Part shown: piece after piece, positions 1 through 6,408 of the stretch | Numbering within the stretch: the stretch's first letter is position 1 | Layout of the letters: every line of letters begins with the position of its first letter | Assembly (NCBI GenBank): GCA_021815935.1 | Contig: JAKAZH010000099.1 | Coordinates: forward strand, 1 to 6,821 | Length of the DNA stretch: 6,821 bases | Source: Actinomycetes bacterium | Lineage (GTDB): Bacteria > Actinomycetota > Acidimicrobiia > Acidimicrobiales > Palsa-688 | Direction of reading: 5' to 3' | The notes under the pieces: model-generated | What the model was told of the DNA's origin: nothing | The model's database searches: none | What the model saw: only the letters and a program-made list of their open reading frames with translations | Made by a program: the position numbers and the translations under genes

Positions 1-85
1 CTCCGCCGGAGACGCAAAGCGAAGTAGTCACGCCGATGGCACGACCCCCGAGGCTGTCGCGGAGGCAGATGTCGCTCTCGGTGCT

Positions 86-682
86 GTGCTCACCGTACCC
101 AACGTGATCACGACGCTGCGCCTTCTAAGTGTCGGGCTCTTCCTGTGGCTCGTTCTGCGGCCGGGCCGTGCCGGTTGGTACCCGGCCGGTCTGCTGCTCG
201 GCGGCCTCGGCGTAACCGACGGCGTTGACGGTTTCGTCGCCCGGCGCTTCCAGCAGGTCTCGACGCTCGGAAAGATCCTCGACCCGCTCGCCGACCGGGT
301 GCTGCTCAGCGTCGCAGGCGTGTCGACGATCGCGCTGGGAGCCGTGCCGGTCTGGGTGGGGCTTGTAGTCGTCGGTCGCGAAATGTTCGTATCCGGCGCG
401 TTCTTGGTGCTCGCCGCTTTAGGGGCGAGGCGCATGGATGTGAGCAGGGCCGGCAAAGCGGCGACGTTCGCCACGATGTGCGCGTTCCCGCTGTTCCTCG
501 CCGGCCACGCCAACGACGACTGGCGGTCCCTGGCGGAGACCCTGGCCTGGGTGTTCGTCGTGCCGGGAATGGTCGTCGGCTGGTACTCGGTGGTCGGCTA
601 CTTCCGGCCTGCGCTCGGCGAGCTCAACGTCGGGCGTCTCGATCGTGCGGCGCGTCGCGCTTCGGGCGGGGGGGCTCCGTGA
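86..682 (+). CDS. pgsA: CDP-alcohol phosphatidyltransferase, PgsA-like (phosphatidylglycerophosphate synthase)
   Basis: Integral membrane enzyme expected to transfer a phosphatidyl group from CDP-diacylglycerol to an alcohol, most likely glycerol-3-phosphate, giving the precursor of phosphatidylglycerol and cardiolipin. The complete family signature DxxDGxxAR...GxxxDxxxD is visible: D45, D48, G49, A52, R53, G62, D66 and D70, the aspartates that bind metal. The N-terminus (VPNVITTLRLL) is the usual PgsA opening, several hydrophobic segments follow, and 198 residues is a normal length. The GTG start is the only start codon in this frame in the window. It has no well-placed Shine-Dalgarno sequence (GGAGG at 61-65 lies 20 bases away), and the frame is open to the left edge, so the true start may lie upstream. 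The stop overlaps the next gene by four bases (GTGA), suggesting translational coupling. The alcohol substrate is inferred from family; inositol-phosphate or another alcohol cannot be excluded. Confidence 0.85.
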   Translation: MLTVPNVITTLRLLSVGLFLWLVLRPGRAGWYPAGLLLGGLGVTDGVDGFVARRFQQVSTLGKILDPLADRVLLSVAGVSTIALGAVPVWVGLVVVGREMFVSGAFLVLAALGARRMDVSRAGKAATFATMCAFPLFLAGHANDDWRSLAETLAWVFVVPGMVVGWYSVVGYFRPALGELNVGRLDRAARRASGGGAP

Positions 683-3183
683 AGGCGGTGATCATGGCCG
701 GCGGGGAAGGTACACGGCTACGGCCGCTCACCTCCAACCAGCCCAAGCCGATGATGCCGATCGCGAACCGGCCGATGATGGAGCACATCGTCGAACTGCT
801 CAAACGTCACGGCATCGACGAGATCGTCGTCACGGTCGCCTTCCAGGCGAACGCAATCCGCACCTACTTCGGCAACGGCACCGAGTTCGGCGTGCGGATG
901 GTGTACGCGACAGAGGAATCGCCGCTCGGAACGGCTGGATCGGTTCGCAACGCCATGGACGAGCTCGACGAGGCGTTTCTGGTCATATCCGGAGACGTCG
1001 TCACCGACATCGACCTCGGATCGCTCGTCGAGTTCCACAGGAAAAAAGCGGCCGTTGCGACAATCGGCCTCAAATCCATGCCAAACCCTCTCGAGTTCGG
1101 CATAGTCATCGCCGACGCCGACGGGAACGTCGAACGGTTCCTCGAGAAACCGACGTGGGGTCAGGTCTTCTCCGACACCATCAACACGGGCATATACGTT
1201 CTCGACCCGTCGGTCTTCGACTTCATCGACTCGGGCACGCCCGTCGACTTCTCCGCCGACGTGTTCCCGAGGCTCCTTGAGCGCGGGAAGACCCTCGTCG
1301 GCTGTGTAGTCGAAGGCTACTGGGAGGACGTCGGCACTCTGGAGGCGTACGTCAAAGCCCACCAGGATGTTCTCGACGGCCAGGTCGACATATCAGTCGC
1401 CGGCTTCAAGGTGCGGGACGGGGTTTGGCTCGGCGAGGGCTCGGAGATAGACCCCGCGGCGAGAGTCTCAGGTCCAGCTGTGATCGGTGACAACTGCCGC
1501 ATCGAGGCGGGAGCGAGGCTCGGCGAGTACAGCGTCCTCGGCTCGAACGTTCGGGTCGGCGCGGACAGCGTCGTGGAGCGCTCCGTCGTCCACGACAACG
1601 TGTACCTCGGCCAGGGCGTCCGGCTGCGAGGTGCGGTGGTGGGACGCAAGAGCGACCTGCGACGCGGTGCACGCCTCGAGGAGGGGGTGGTCATCGGCGA
1701 CGAGTGCTTCATCGGCGAGCACGCCGTCATCAACCCCGGCGTCAAGGTGTACCCGTTCAAGACCGTCGAGCACGGCGCGCTCGTCAACTCGTCGATCGTC
1801 TGGGAGTCGAGGGGAGCCCGCCACCTCTTCGGCCGGCGCGGTGTCGAGGGTCTCGCCAACGTGGACGTCTCGCCGGAGCTTGCGGTGCGCCTAGCCATGG
1901 CGTTCGGCACGACGATGAAAAAGGGTGCGACGGTCGTCGCGTCACGCGACACCAGCAGAGCGGCCCGGGTGCTGAAACGCGCCCTGATGGTCGGCCTGAA
2001 CGCTTCGGGGGTCGACGTCGCCGACCTTGAGGTAGCGACGGTCCCGATCACGCGCTTCGCGGTGCGAAGCGAGCAGGCCGCTGCGGGAGTGTCGGTGCGG
2101 CTCATGCGCGACGACCCGCAATCGGTCGTGATCCGCTTCTTCGACGCGAGCGGCATCGACATCTCGGAGGCGACCCAGAAGAAGGTGGAGAGGCTCTTCT
2201 ACCGGGAGGACTACAGGCGGTCGCTCGCGGGAGAGATCGGCGAGCTGCGCTTCCCGAACCGCACGGCAGAGTTCTACACGGCGCGCCTCATGGACAGTGT
2301 CGACGTCGACGTGCTGCGCTCGGCGCGTTTCAAAGTTGTCCTCGACTACGCGTTCGGGGCGGCGAGCTTCGTTATGCCGAACGTCCTGTCCAAGCTCAAC
2401 GCCGACGTCCTTTCGGTCAACCCTTACGCGTCCACCCGCCAGTCGCTCAGCTTCGACCGCTGGGAGCACGCAGCGCGTGTGTCGGAGCTCGTCCGGGCGT
2501 CGGGCGCCCACCTCGGAGCCGTGATCGACCCCGACGGTGAGCTGATCACTTTCGTCGACGACGCAGGTCACGTGTTGAGCGACGACGAGGCGCTGATGTC
2601 CCTCCTAGCTCTGGTGGTACGCGACGACGTCCGCCGTGGGCGTAATCCGACGACGGTGGCGCTGCCGGTATCGGTGAGCCGTCACGCCGAAGCTATCTGT
2701 CACAGCTTCGACGCCGAGCTCGTCTGGACGAAGCTGTCGACGCCGTCGTTGATGGAGACTGCCTCGAGTCCCCGTGTGCGCTTCGCAGCAAACCAGGAGG
2801 GCGGATATATCTTCCCGGGATTCCTGCCGGCCTACGACTCTCTGGCCGCCCTGGTGGAGACACTCGGGTTGCTTGCCGGTGCCGAGACGAAACTTTCGAA
2901 GGTCGTCGCGTCGCTTCCAGTCGCTCGTATGGCGCACGAATCCGTCGTCACCCCGTGGGAACGGAAAGGACTCGTGATGCGGACGGTCATGGAATGGGAG
3001 AAGGATCGCCAGGTGGTCCTTGTCGACGGAGTAAAAGCGCTGTACGACGACGGGTGGGCTCTGGTTCTGCCCGACCCGGACGAGCCGCTCACCCACGTTT
3101 GGGCGGAGGCGTCGAGCGACGACGAGGCAACTGCGAGAGCCCAGGACTACGCACGCCGGATCCGCTCGATTGCGAGGTCGTGA
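679..3183 (+). CDS. Sugar-phosphate nucleotidyltransferase / beta-helix / degenerate phosphomannomutase-like fusion (mannose-1-phosphate guanylyltransferase family)
   Basis: An 834-residue cytoplasmic protein. Residues 1-235 or so are a nucleotidyltransferase making an NDP-sugar from NTP and sugar-1-phosphate: the signature GGEGTRLRP...PKP sits at 8-24, metal-site aspartates in GDVVTD at 106-110, EKP at 156-158, NTG at 169-171 and EDVGT at 216-220. Residues about 255-375 are hexapeptide repeats of a left-handed beta-helix. Residues about 394-834 follow the phosphomannomutase fold, but all four catalytic loops are altered (M476 where the phosphoserine should be, DPDGE at 617-621, AANQEGG at 703-709, PDPDEP at 798-803). 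It is therefore probably a one-reaction enzyme with a structural or regulatory mutase-like half. The GTG start gives the nucleotide-binding loop at the normal distance from the N-terminus; a longer upstream reading frame is only pgsA overlap. GDP-mannose is the usual annotation for this architecture, but sugar and base specificity cannot be read from sequence. Overlap with pgsA suggests one transcript. Confidence 0.88.
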   Translation: MKAVIMAGGEGTRLRPLTSNQPKPMMPIANRPMMEHIVELLKRHGIDEIVVTVAFQANAIRTYFGNGTEFGVRMVYATEESPLGTAGSVRNAMDELDEAFLVISGDVVTDIDLGSLVEFHRKKAAVATIGLKSMPNPLEFGIVIADADGNVERFLEKPTWGQVFSDTINTGIYVLDPSVFDFIDSGTPVDFSADVFPRLLERGKTLVGCVVEGYWEDVGTLEAYVKAHQDVLDGQVDISVAGFKVRDGVWLGEGSEIDPAARVSGPAVIGDNCRIEAGARLGEYSVLGSNVRVGADSVVERSVVHDNVYLGQGVRLRGAVVGRKSDLRRGARLEEGVVIGDECFIGEHAVINPGVKVYPFKTVEHGALVNSSIVWESRGARHLFGRRGVEGLANVDVSPELAVRLAMAFGTTMKKGATVVASRDTSRAARVLKRALMVGLNASGVDVADLEVATVPITRFAVRSEQAAAGVSVRLMRDDPQSVVIRFFDASGIDISEATQKKVERLFYREDYRRSLAGEIGELRFPNRTAEFYTARLMDSVDVDVLRSARFKVVLDYAFGAASFVMPNVLSKLNADVLSVNPYASTRQSLSFDRWEHAARVSELVRASGAHLGAVIDPDGELITFVDDAGHVLSDDEALMSLLALVVRDDVRRGRNPTTVALPVSVSRHAEAICHSFDAELVWTKLSTPSLMETASSPRVRFAANQEGGYIFPGFLPAYDSLAALVETLGLLAGAETKLSKVVASLPVARMAHESVVTPWERKGLVMRTVMEWEKDRQVVLVDGVKALYDDGWALVLPDPDEPLTHVWAEASSDDEATARAQDYARRIRSIARS

Positions 3184-3228
3184 ACACTCCAGCATGCATC
3201 GACGCCGCAGGGACCTTCGCCTTTACAG

Positions 3229-3234
3229 TATCTT
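3229..3234 (+). promoter_or_regulatory. Candidate -10 element (TATCTT) of a leaderless gcvH promoter
   Basis: TATCTT fits the actinobacterial TANNNT -10 pattern and ends 8 bases before the gcvH ATG, so transcription would begin at or next to the start codon. It lies in a local AT-rich dip (3221-3242) within the 59-base gap after the preceding gene. No convincing -35 hexamer is present. The only purine-rich stretch (AGGG, 3236-3239) is too close to the ATG to act as a good ribosome binding site. An overlapping alternative box is TACAGT at 3224-3229. Confidence 0.45.
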
Positions 3235-3242
3235 TAGGGTTC

Positions 3243-3623
3243 ATGAACGTGCCGGAGAATCTGCGCTACACATCCGATCACGAATGGGCCCGAGCTGACT
3301 CCGACGGCGTACGTATCGGTATAACGGATTACGCCCAAGATTCCCTCGGGGACGTAGTTTTCGTCCAGCTGCCAAGCCCTGGAACACATGTCACCGCCGG
3401 CGAGTCGATCGCCGAGGTCGAATCGACGAAGTCCGTTTCCGACATCTACGCTCCGCTCGACGGGACGGTAACCCTGATCAACTCCGATCTTGCGGACTCG
3501 CCTCAGCGGCTCAACGAGGATCCCTACGGCGAAGGTTGGCTTTGCGTGATCGCTCCCGACGGCGAGCCGGGCATAGCTTCGCTGCTCGACGCCGACGGAT
3601 ACCGCAGTCTGATCGAGGGTTAG
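3243..3623 (+). CDS. gcvH: Glycine cleavage system H protein (lipoyl carrier)
   Basis: GcvH carries the aminomethyl group from the P protein (glycine decarboxylase) to the T protein on a lipoyl arm and is then reoxidised by the L protein, in the cytoplasm. The 126-residue length is standard. The opening PENLRYTSDHEWAR is the typical GcvH N-terminus, and the lipoylation motif ESTKS places the modified lysine at K63, within the context GESIAEVESTKSVSDIYAPL. The ATG is chosen because it gives the family N-terminus. There is no good Shine-Dalgarno sequence, but a TANNNT box ends 8 bases upstream, so a leaderless mRNA is likely. The garA-like gene follows after 17 bases, as in mycobacteria, and gcvT lies four genes further on. 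Identity is very secure; the exact start is slightly less so (in-frame GTG at 3249). Confidence 0.97.
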   Translation: MNVPENLRYTSDHEWARADSDGVRIGITDYAQDSLGDVVFVQLPSPGTHVTAGESIAEVESTKSVSDIYAPLDGTVTLINSDLADSPQRLNEDPYGEGWLCVIAPDGEPGIASLLDADGYRSLIEG

Positions 3624-3640
3624 CCGGTCCTAGGTTGAGC

Positions 3641-4129
3641 TTGGTCTTTTGCAACCACTGCGGGCACCGCAATCCGGAGGGTTCGAACTTCTGCTCGTCC
3701 TGCGGTCACGTGCTCGAAAGGCCGTCGCTGTCGGACGACCCGACGACTATGACCTTCACACCCGTCGAAGCTGCCGGGGAGGTGGCCGACGAGGAAGTCA
3801 AGGTCGTCGTCGACGACGAGCAGGCCGCGTCGGGCATCCTCGTGGTGAAACGCGGCCCCAACGCGGGATCACGGTTCTGGCTTGCAGAAGGGGTCACCAC
3901 TGTGGGGCGGAGCCCGTCGAGCACGATCTTTCTCGATGACGTGACCGTCTCGCGCCAGCACGCGGAGATCAGACGCGAGCGTGACGCCTTCGTCGTCTCC
4001 GACGTGAGCTCGCTCAACGGCACCTACGTCAACAGGCAGCGCATCGACACTGCCGCTCTGCACTCAGGCGACGAGGTGCAGGTCGGGAAGTTCCGGCTCG
4101 TCTTTCTCCACGAAGCAGCAGAGGGGTGA
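3641..4129 (+). CDS. garA: GarA/OdhI-like FHA-domain regulator with N-terminal zinc ribbon
   Basis: Predicted phosphopeptide-binding regulator. GarA and OdhI bind and inhibit 2-oxoglutarate dehydrogenase and affect glutamate enzymes until Ser/Thr kinases phosphorylate an N-terminal threonine. Domains in the 162 residues: a zinc ribbon with C4, C7, C18 and C21; a flexible acidic stretch at about 26-62 holding TTMTF at T35-T36, which resembles the GarA phosphosite core TTSVF; and an FHA domain at about 65-157 with GR at 89-90, SRQH at 104-107 and LNGTYVN at 125-131. The segments ILVVKRGPNAGSRF and GDEVQVGKFRLVFL are nearly GarA-identical. TTG at 3641 is preferred because AGG at 3632-3634 sits 6 bases upstream; TTG at 3635 is an alternative. 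The zinc ribbon is absent from mycobacterial GarA as I remember it. The stop lies next to, or overlaps, the ftsR start, and the gcvH-garA adjacency supports the call. Confidence 0.9.
   Translation: MVFCNHCGHRNPEGSNFCSSCGHVLERPSLSDDPTTMTFTPVEAAGEVADEEVKVVVDDEQAASGILVVKRGPNAGSRFWLAEGVTTVGRSPSSTIFLDDVTVSRQHAEIRRERDAFVVSDVSSLNGTYVNRQRIDTAALHSGDEVQVGKFRLVFLHEAAEG
4121..4126 (+). promoter_or_regulatory. Ribosome binding site (GAGGGG) deciding the ftsR start
   Basis: GAGGGG lies inside the last codons of the garA-like gene, with 8 bases between it and GTG 4135. This favours 4135 over GTG 4126, which would overlap the garA stop by a GTGA but has no suitable upstream Shine-Dalgarno sequence. Translational coupling with garA is likely in either case. 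Confidence 0.55.
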
Positions 4130-4134
4130 CGAGC

Positions 4135-5151
4135 GTGAACAGCCGATCCCACCTTTCTATAGGGGAAGTGCTCTCCCTGTTGCGACAGGAGTTTCCCGAC
4201 GTCACGATCTCGAAGATCCGGTTCCTCGAAAGCCAGGGACTCGTCGACCCTGAGCGTACGCCTTCGGGGTACCGGAAGTTCTACGAGGCGGACGTCGAGC
4301 GCTTGAGATGGATCCTTCGCCAGCAGAGGGAGAATTTTCTTCCCCTGAAGGTCATCAAAGGACGACTCGACTCCTCGGGTTCGCTTTTGGAGGACGACGA
4401 TCCGCCGCCGGCCGGCGCAGCCGAGTCCGACAGCCCCGACGACAAGCCTGCCGACACGCGTGCCGACGGGAGCCCTGCCGACGAGAGCCCTGCCGACACG
4501 CGTGCCGACGGGAGCCCTGCCGACGGGACTGCCGCTGCTTCAGTTTACGACGGCCAGCCCTCCGAGCCCGCCTCGGGGAGGTCGGAAGCAGTAGCGCAGC
4601 CGGCAGGCGATCCACCCGAGGAGTTCTCGACCCCGCCACGGAGTCCAGGCGGAGCGGGCGCGCAGCCAGCGCGGCCGGCGATCTTCGCTGGTCTTGCCCG
4701 CGGTGATTCTCGAAAGCCCGAAAGGGGGACTTCGCCGCCGACTGCACGCTCTGCCGGGACCGACGACGAACAGCAGGATTCCTACACCGCCGCCGAGCTT
4801 GCCGCCGCCGCCGGCTGCAGTCCCAAGTTGATCGCAGATCTGACACAGTTCGGGCTGGTAGGCCCGCTCGGGCAGGTGGGCGGAACGCCCTATTACGATC
4901 CGTGCTGTCTCGATATCTGTCGCGCTGCCAACCGCTTCGCTGCCTTCGGTGTGGAGCCGCGTCACCTGCGGGGCTGGCGGACGGCAGCCGAGCGCGAGGT
5001 CGAGATCTTCTCCCAACTGGTGGTACCGCTCCTACGTCAGCGCAACCCGAAGGGCAGGAGCGAAGCGGACGAAGCGCTCGGCGAGTTGGCGGCGGCGGGT
5101 GCAGAACTTCGGGCTGCGTTCGTCCAAAAGGCGATCAGCTCCATCCGCTGA
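4135..5151 (+). CDS. ftsR: FtsR-like MerR-family transcriptional regulator with long disordered linker
   Basis: Homologue of the regulator that follows garA/odhI in actinobacteria (FtsR of Corynebacterium, Rv1828 of Mycobacterium tuberculosis). FtsR is reported to activate ftsZ. Residues about 6-78 form a MerR winged helix (SIGEVLSLL, TISKIRFLESQGLV, TPSGYRKF). Residues about 83-215 are a low-complexity linker rich in Ala, Asp, Pro and Ser with a 14-residue duplication. Residues about 217-338 are the conserved FtsR C-terminal domain, itself helix-turn-helix-like (YTAAELAAAAGCSPKLI, FGVEPRHLRGWRTAAEREV, PLLRQRNPKGRSEADE). There is no ligand-sensing cysteine cluster or effector domain. At 338 residues it is about 90 longer than I recall for mycobacterial homologues (about 250), and the linker accounts for the difference. 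The GTG start is supported by GAGGGG at 4121-4126; the alternative GTG at 4126 adds three residues. The ftsZ target is inferred from family only. Confidence 0.88.
   Translation: MNSRSHLSIGEVLSLLRQEFPDVTISKIRFLESQGLVDPERTPSGYRKFYEADVERLRWILRQQRENFLPLKVIKGRLDSSGSLLEDDDPPPAGAAESDSPDDKPADTRADGSPADESPADTRADGSPADGTAAASVYDGQPSEPASGRSEAVAQPAGDPPEEFSTPPRSPGGAGAQPARPAIFAGLARGDSRKPERGTSPPTARSAGTDDEQQDSYTAAELAAAAGCSPKLIADLTQFGLVGPLGQVGGTPYYDPCCLDICRAANRFAAFGVEPRHLRGWRTAAEREVEIFSQLVVPLLRQRNPKGRSEADEALGELAAAGAELRAAFVQKAISSIR
4447..4525 (+). repeat. In-frame 42-bp tandem duplication in the ftsR linker
   Basis: Two copies of a 37-base block, 4447-4483 and 4489-4525, are identical by eye and are spaced 42 bases apart (14 codons), so the reading frame is kept. 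Each encodes PADTRADGSPAD. Shorter nested copies of the CCTGCCGAC core occur at 4447, 4474, 4489 and 4516. This looks like replication-slippage expansion of a disordered linker rather than a regulatory repeat. Confidence 0.9.
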
Positions 5152-5166
5152 ACGCCGCCGGGGAAC

Positions 5167-5172
5167 TAACCT
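5167..5172 (+). promoter_or_regulatory. Candidate -10 element (TAACCT) of a leaderless DUF151-gene promoter
   Basis: TAACCT matches TANNNT and is followed by 7 bases and then ATG 5180, so the transcript could begin at the start codon. The 28-base gap after the ftsR stop has no Shine-Dalgarno sequence in position (the G-run at 5160-5163 is 16 bases away). No clear -35 element is seen. Confidence 0.45.
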
Positions 5173-5179
5173 TGGTCGT

Positions 5180-5668
5180 ATGGTCGAAATGAAGCTCGAC
5201 GCGTTGAGGGTCGAAATCCCTAGCAACAATCCGATCCTGCTGCTTCAGGAAAAGGCAGGGTCGAAGCGTACGCTGGTCATCTATATCGGCCCCGCCGAAG
5301 CACAAGCGATAGCTTTCGCCCAACAGTCGATCTCGACTCCTCGCCCGATGACCCATGATCTCATCGTGGACTTGATGGAGGCTCTGGGGGCGACACTTGA
5401 CTACGTCGTCGTCACGGCACTTCGCGAGCGCACGTTCTACGCAGAGTTGCATCTGGTCACAACTTCGGGGCGCCGCCAGGTGTCGGCCCGACCGTCGGAC
5501 GCAGTGGCGATCGCAGTGCGGGCCAGCTGTCCGATCTTCGCGGAGGAGGACCTGATAGAAGCCGAGGGCGTGGTTCTTTCCACCGGTGACGAGAGCACCG
5601 GCGACGCGGATCTGGTGTCGGAGTTCCGCAGTTTCATCGAAGGTATCCGCCCCGAGGACTTCGGCTGA
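5180..5668 (+). CDS. DUF151 'bifunctional nuclease' domain protein
   Basis: A 162-residue soluble protein of the DUF151 / BFN family (Rv1829 type). Family members are annotated as bifunctional DNase/RNase from work on plant homologues, but the bacterial role is not well established. Family landmarks are all present: an N-terminal strand (KLDALRVE), PILLLQEK, YIGPAEAQAIAFA, TPRPMTHDLIVDLMEALGA, ERTFYAEL, ARPSDAVAIAVRASCPIF and an acidic C-terminal tail (EFRSFIEGIRPEDFG). ATG 5180 is chosen because a TANNNT box ends 7 bases upstream; ATG 5189 is an in-frame alternative without better signals. It sits between the two MerR regulator genes, as in mycobacteria, so a shared growth-control role is plausible but unproven. 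There is no signal peptide or membrane segment. Confidence 0.93.
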   Translation: MVEMKLDALRVEIPSNNPILLLQEKAGSKRTLVIYIGPAEAQAIAFAQQSISTPRPMTHDLIVDLMEALGATLDYVVVTALRERTFYAELHLVTTSGRRQVSARPSDAVAIAVRASCPIFAEEDLIEAEGVVLSTGDESTGDADLVSEFRSFIEGIRPEDFG

Positions 5669-5722
5669 GCGACGCAGGCCACAGGTGAGCGACACTTGCG
5701 GCGACCGCCGAGTTCGGCCACA

Positions 5723-5732
5723 CTTTGCAAAG
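5723..5732. promoter_or_regulatory. 10-bp perfect palindrome (CTTTGCAAAG) upstream of the second MerR gene
   Basis: CTTTGCAAAG is its own reverse complement and lies in the AT-richer part of the 112-base gap 5669-5780, about 50 bases before the MerR start. The same gap carries GGCCACA twice (5678-5684 and 5717-5723) and two related blocks, GACACTTGC and CACACTTTGC. These could be regulator binding sites, for instance for autoregulation, but no known operator is recognised and chance is possible. Confidence 0.3.
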
Positions 5733-5759
5733 AGGGACAACACTGATGTGACTTTCTCG

Positions 5760-5765
5760 TATCCT
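5760..5765 (+). promoter_or_regulatory. Possible -10 element (TATCCT) for the second MerR gene
   Basis: TATCCT fits TANNNT at the end of an AT-richer stretch (5721-5767). It would place a transcription start near 5772, which is an in-frame GTG, so a leaderless GTG 5772 start competes with the Shine-Dalgarno-led ATG 5781. No well-spaced -35 box is evident: GGGACA at 5734-5739 is 20 bases away. Confidence 0.3.
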
Positions 5766-5767
5766 AT

Positions 5768-5774
5768 GGAGGTG
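5768..5774 (+). promoter_or_regulatory. Strong ribosome binding site (GGAGGTG) deciding the second MerR start
   Basis: The GGAGG core at 5768-5772 is followed by 8 bases and ATG 5781, an ideal spacing. It is the best Shine-Dalgarno match in the window and favours ATG 5781 over the in-frame ATG 5766 and GTG 5748. Confidence 0.7.
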
Positions 5775-5780
5775 CGGTCT

Positions 5781-6296
<516 letters not shown>

Positions 6297-6362
6297 CCGG
6301 CGGCCCTGTCGTCGGGTCATGTTCCGAGCGGCGGCGACTGCTGCAGGCCCGAACGCTCACAT

Positions 6363-6378
6363 CTGCTGGAGGTAGCAG
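6363..6378. promoter_or_regulatory. Inverted repeat (CTGCT-6-AGCAG) upstream of gcvT
   Basis: CTGCTGGAGGTAGCAG is a 5-bp dyad with a GGAGGT loop. If transcription starts at GTG 6409, the dyad would span about -46 to -31, overlapping the -35 region, a place where an operator could act. The GGAGGT is not a usable ribosome binding site: no start codon follows at 5-10 bases, and the gcvT frame has a stop at 6373-6375. Five paired bases could be chance. Confidence 0.25.
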
Positions 6379-6395
6379 TACCCGGCGTCGACGTC

Positions 6396-6401
6396 TAGGA
6401 T
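6396..6401 (+). promoter_or_regulatory. Candidate -10 element (TAGGAT) of a leaderless gcvT promoter
   Basis: TAGGAT matches TANNNT and is separated by 7 bases from GTG 6409, the same spacing as in front of the DUF151 gene. There is no Shine-Dalgarno sequence within 20 bases of the start. It lies at the end of the 112-base gap 6297-6408, which has no gene, no terminator-like hairpin with a T-run and no recognisable riboswitch. Confidence 0.5.
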
Positions 6402-6408
6402 CGGCGCG

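Noticed and set aside
1..85. Possible tail of an upstream gene (frame 1 stop TAG at 25-27, basic codons before it) or, alternatively, an in-frame N-terminal extension of pgsA open to the left edge.
   Set aside because: Only 8 codons of one candidate and 28 of the other are visible, with no recognisable homology, so neither can be supported. The uncertainty is noted in the pgsA entry.
478..678. Longer N-terminal extension of the nucleotidyltransferase frame starting at 478.
   Set aside because: The 67 extra residues are Arg-rich and overlap the conserved pgsA frame. The family N-terminus begins exactly at GTG 679.
718..2162. Long minus-strand open frames opposite the nucleotidyltransferase gene, including 718-1362 and 1317-2162.
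   Set aside because: These are typical high-GC mirror frames. Their translations are Arg/Ser/Thr/Pro- or Asp/Val-rich without domains, while the + strand frame carries clear family motifs throughout.
4355..4846. Minus-strand and alternative + frames across the ftsR linker that encode Arg/Cys-rich repeats.
   Set aside because: They are by-products of the 42-bp repeat and GC bias. The ftsR frame continues through with conserved domains on both sides.
5698..5715. GC-rich hairpin (CGGC-GACC-GCCG) after the DUF151 gene as an intrinsic terminator.
   Set aside because: The stem is only 4 bp and no T-run follows.
6297..6408. Glycine riboswitch in front of gcvT (also considered for 3184-3242 in front of gcvH).
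   Set aside because: Both gaps (112 and 59 bases) lack a recognisable glycine aptamer core. The second is also shorter than a single aptamer would need, and the likely leaderless starts leave no 5' UTR for a riboswitch.
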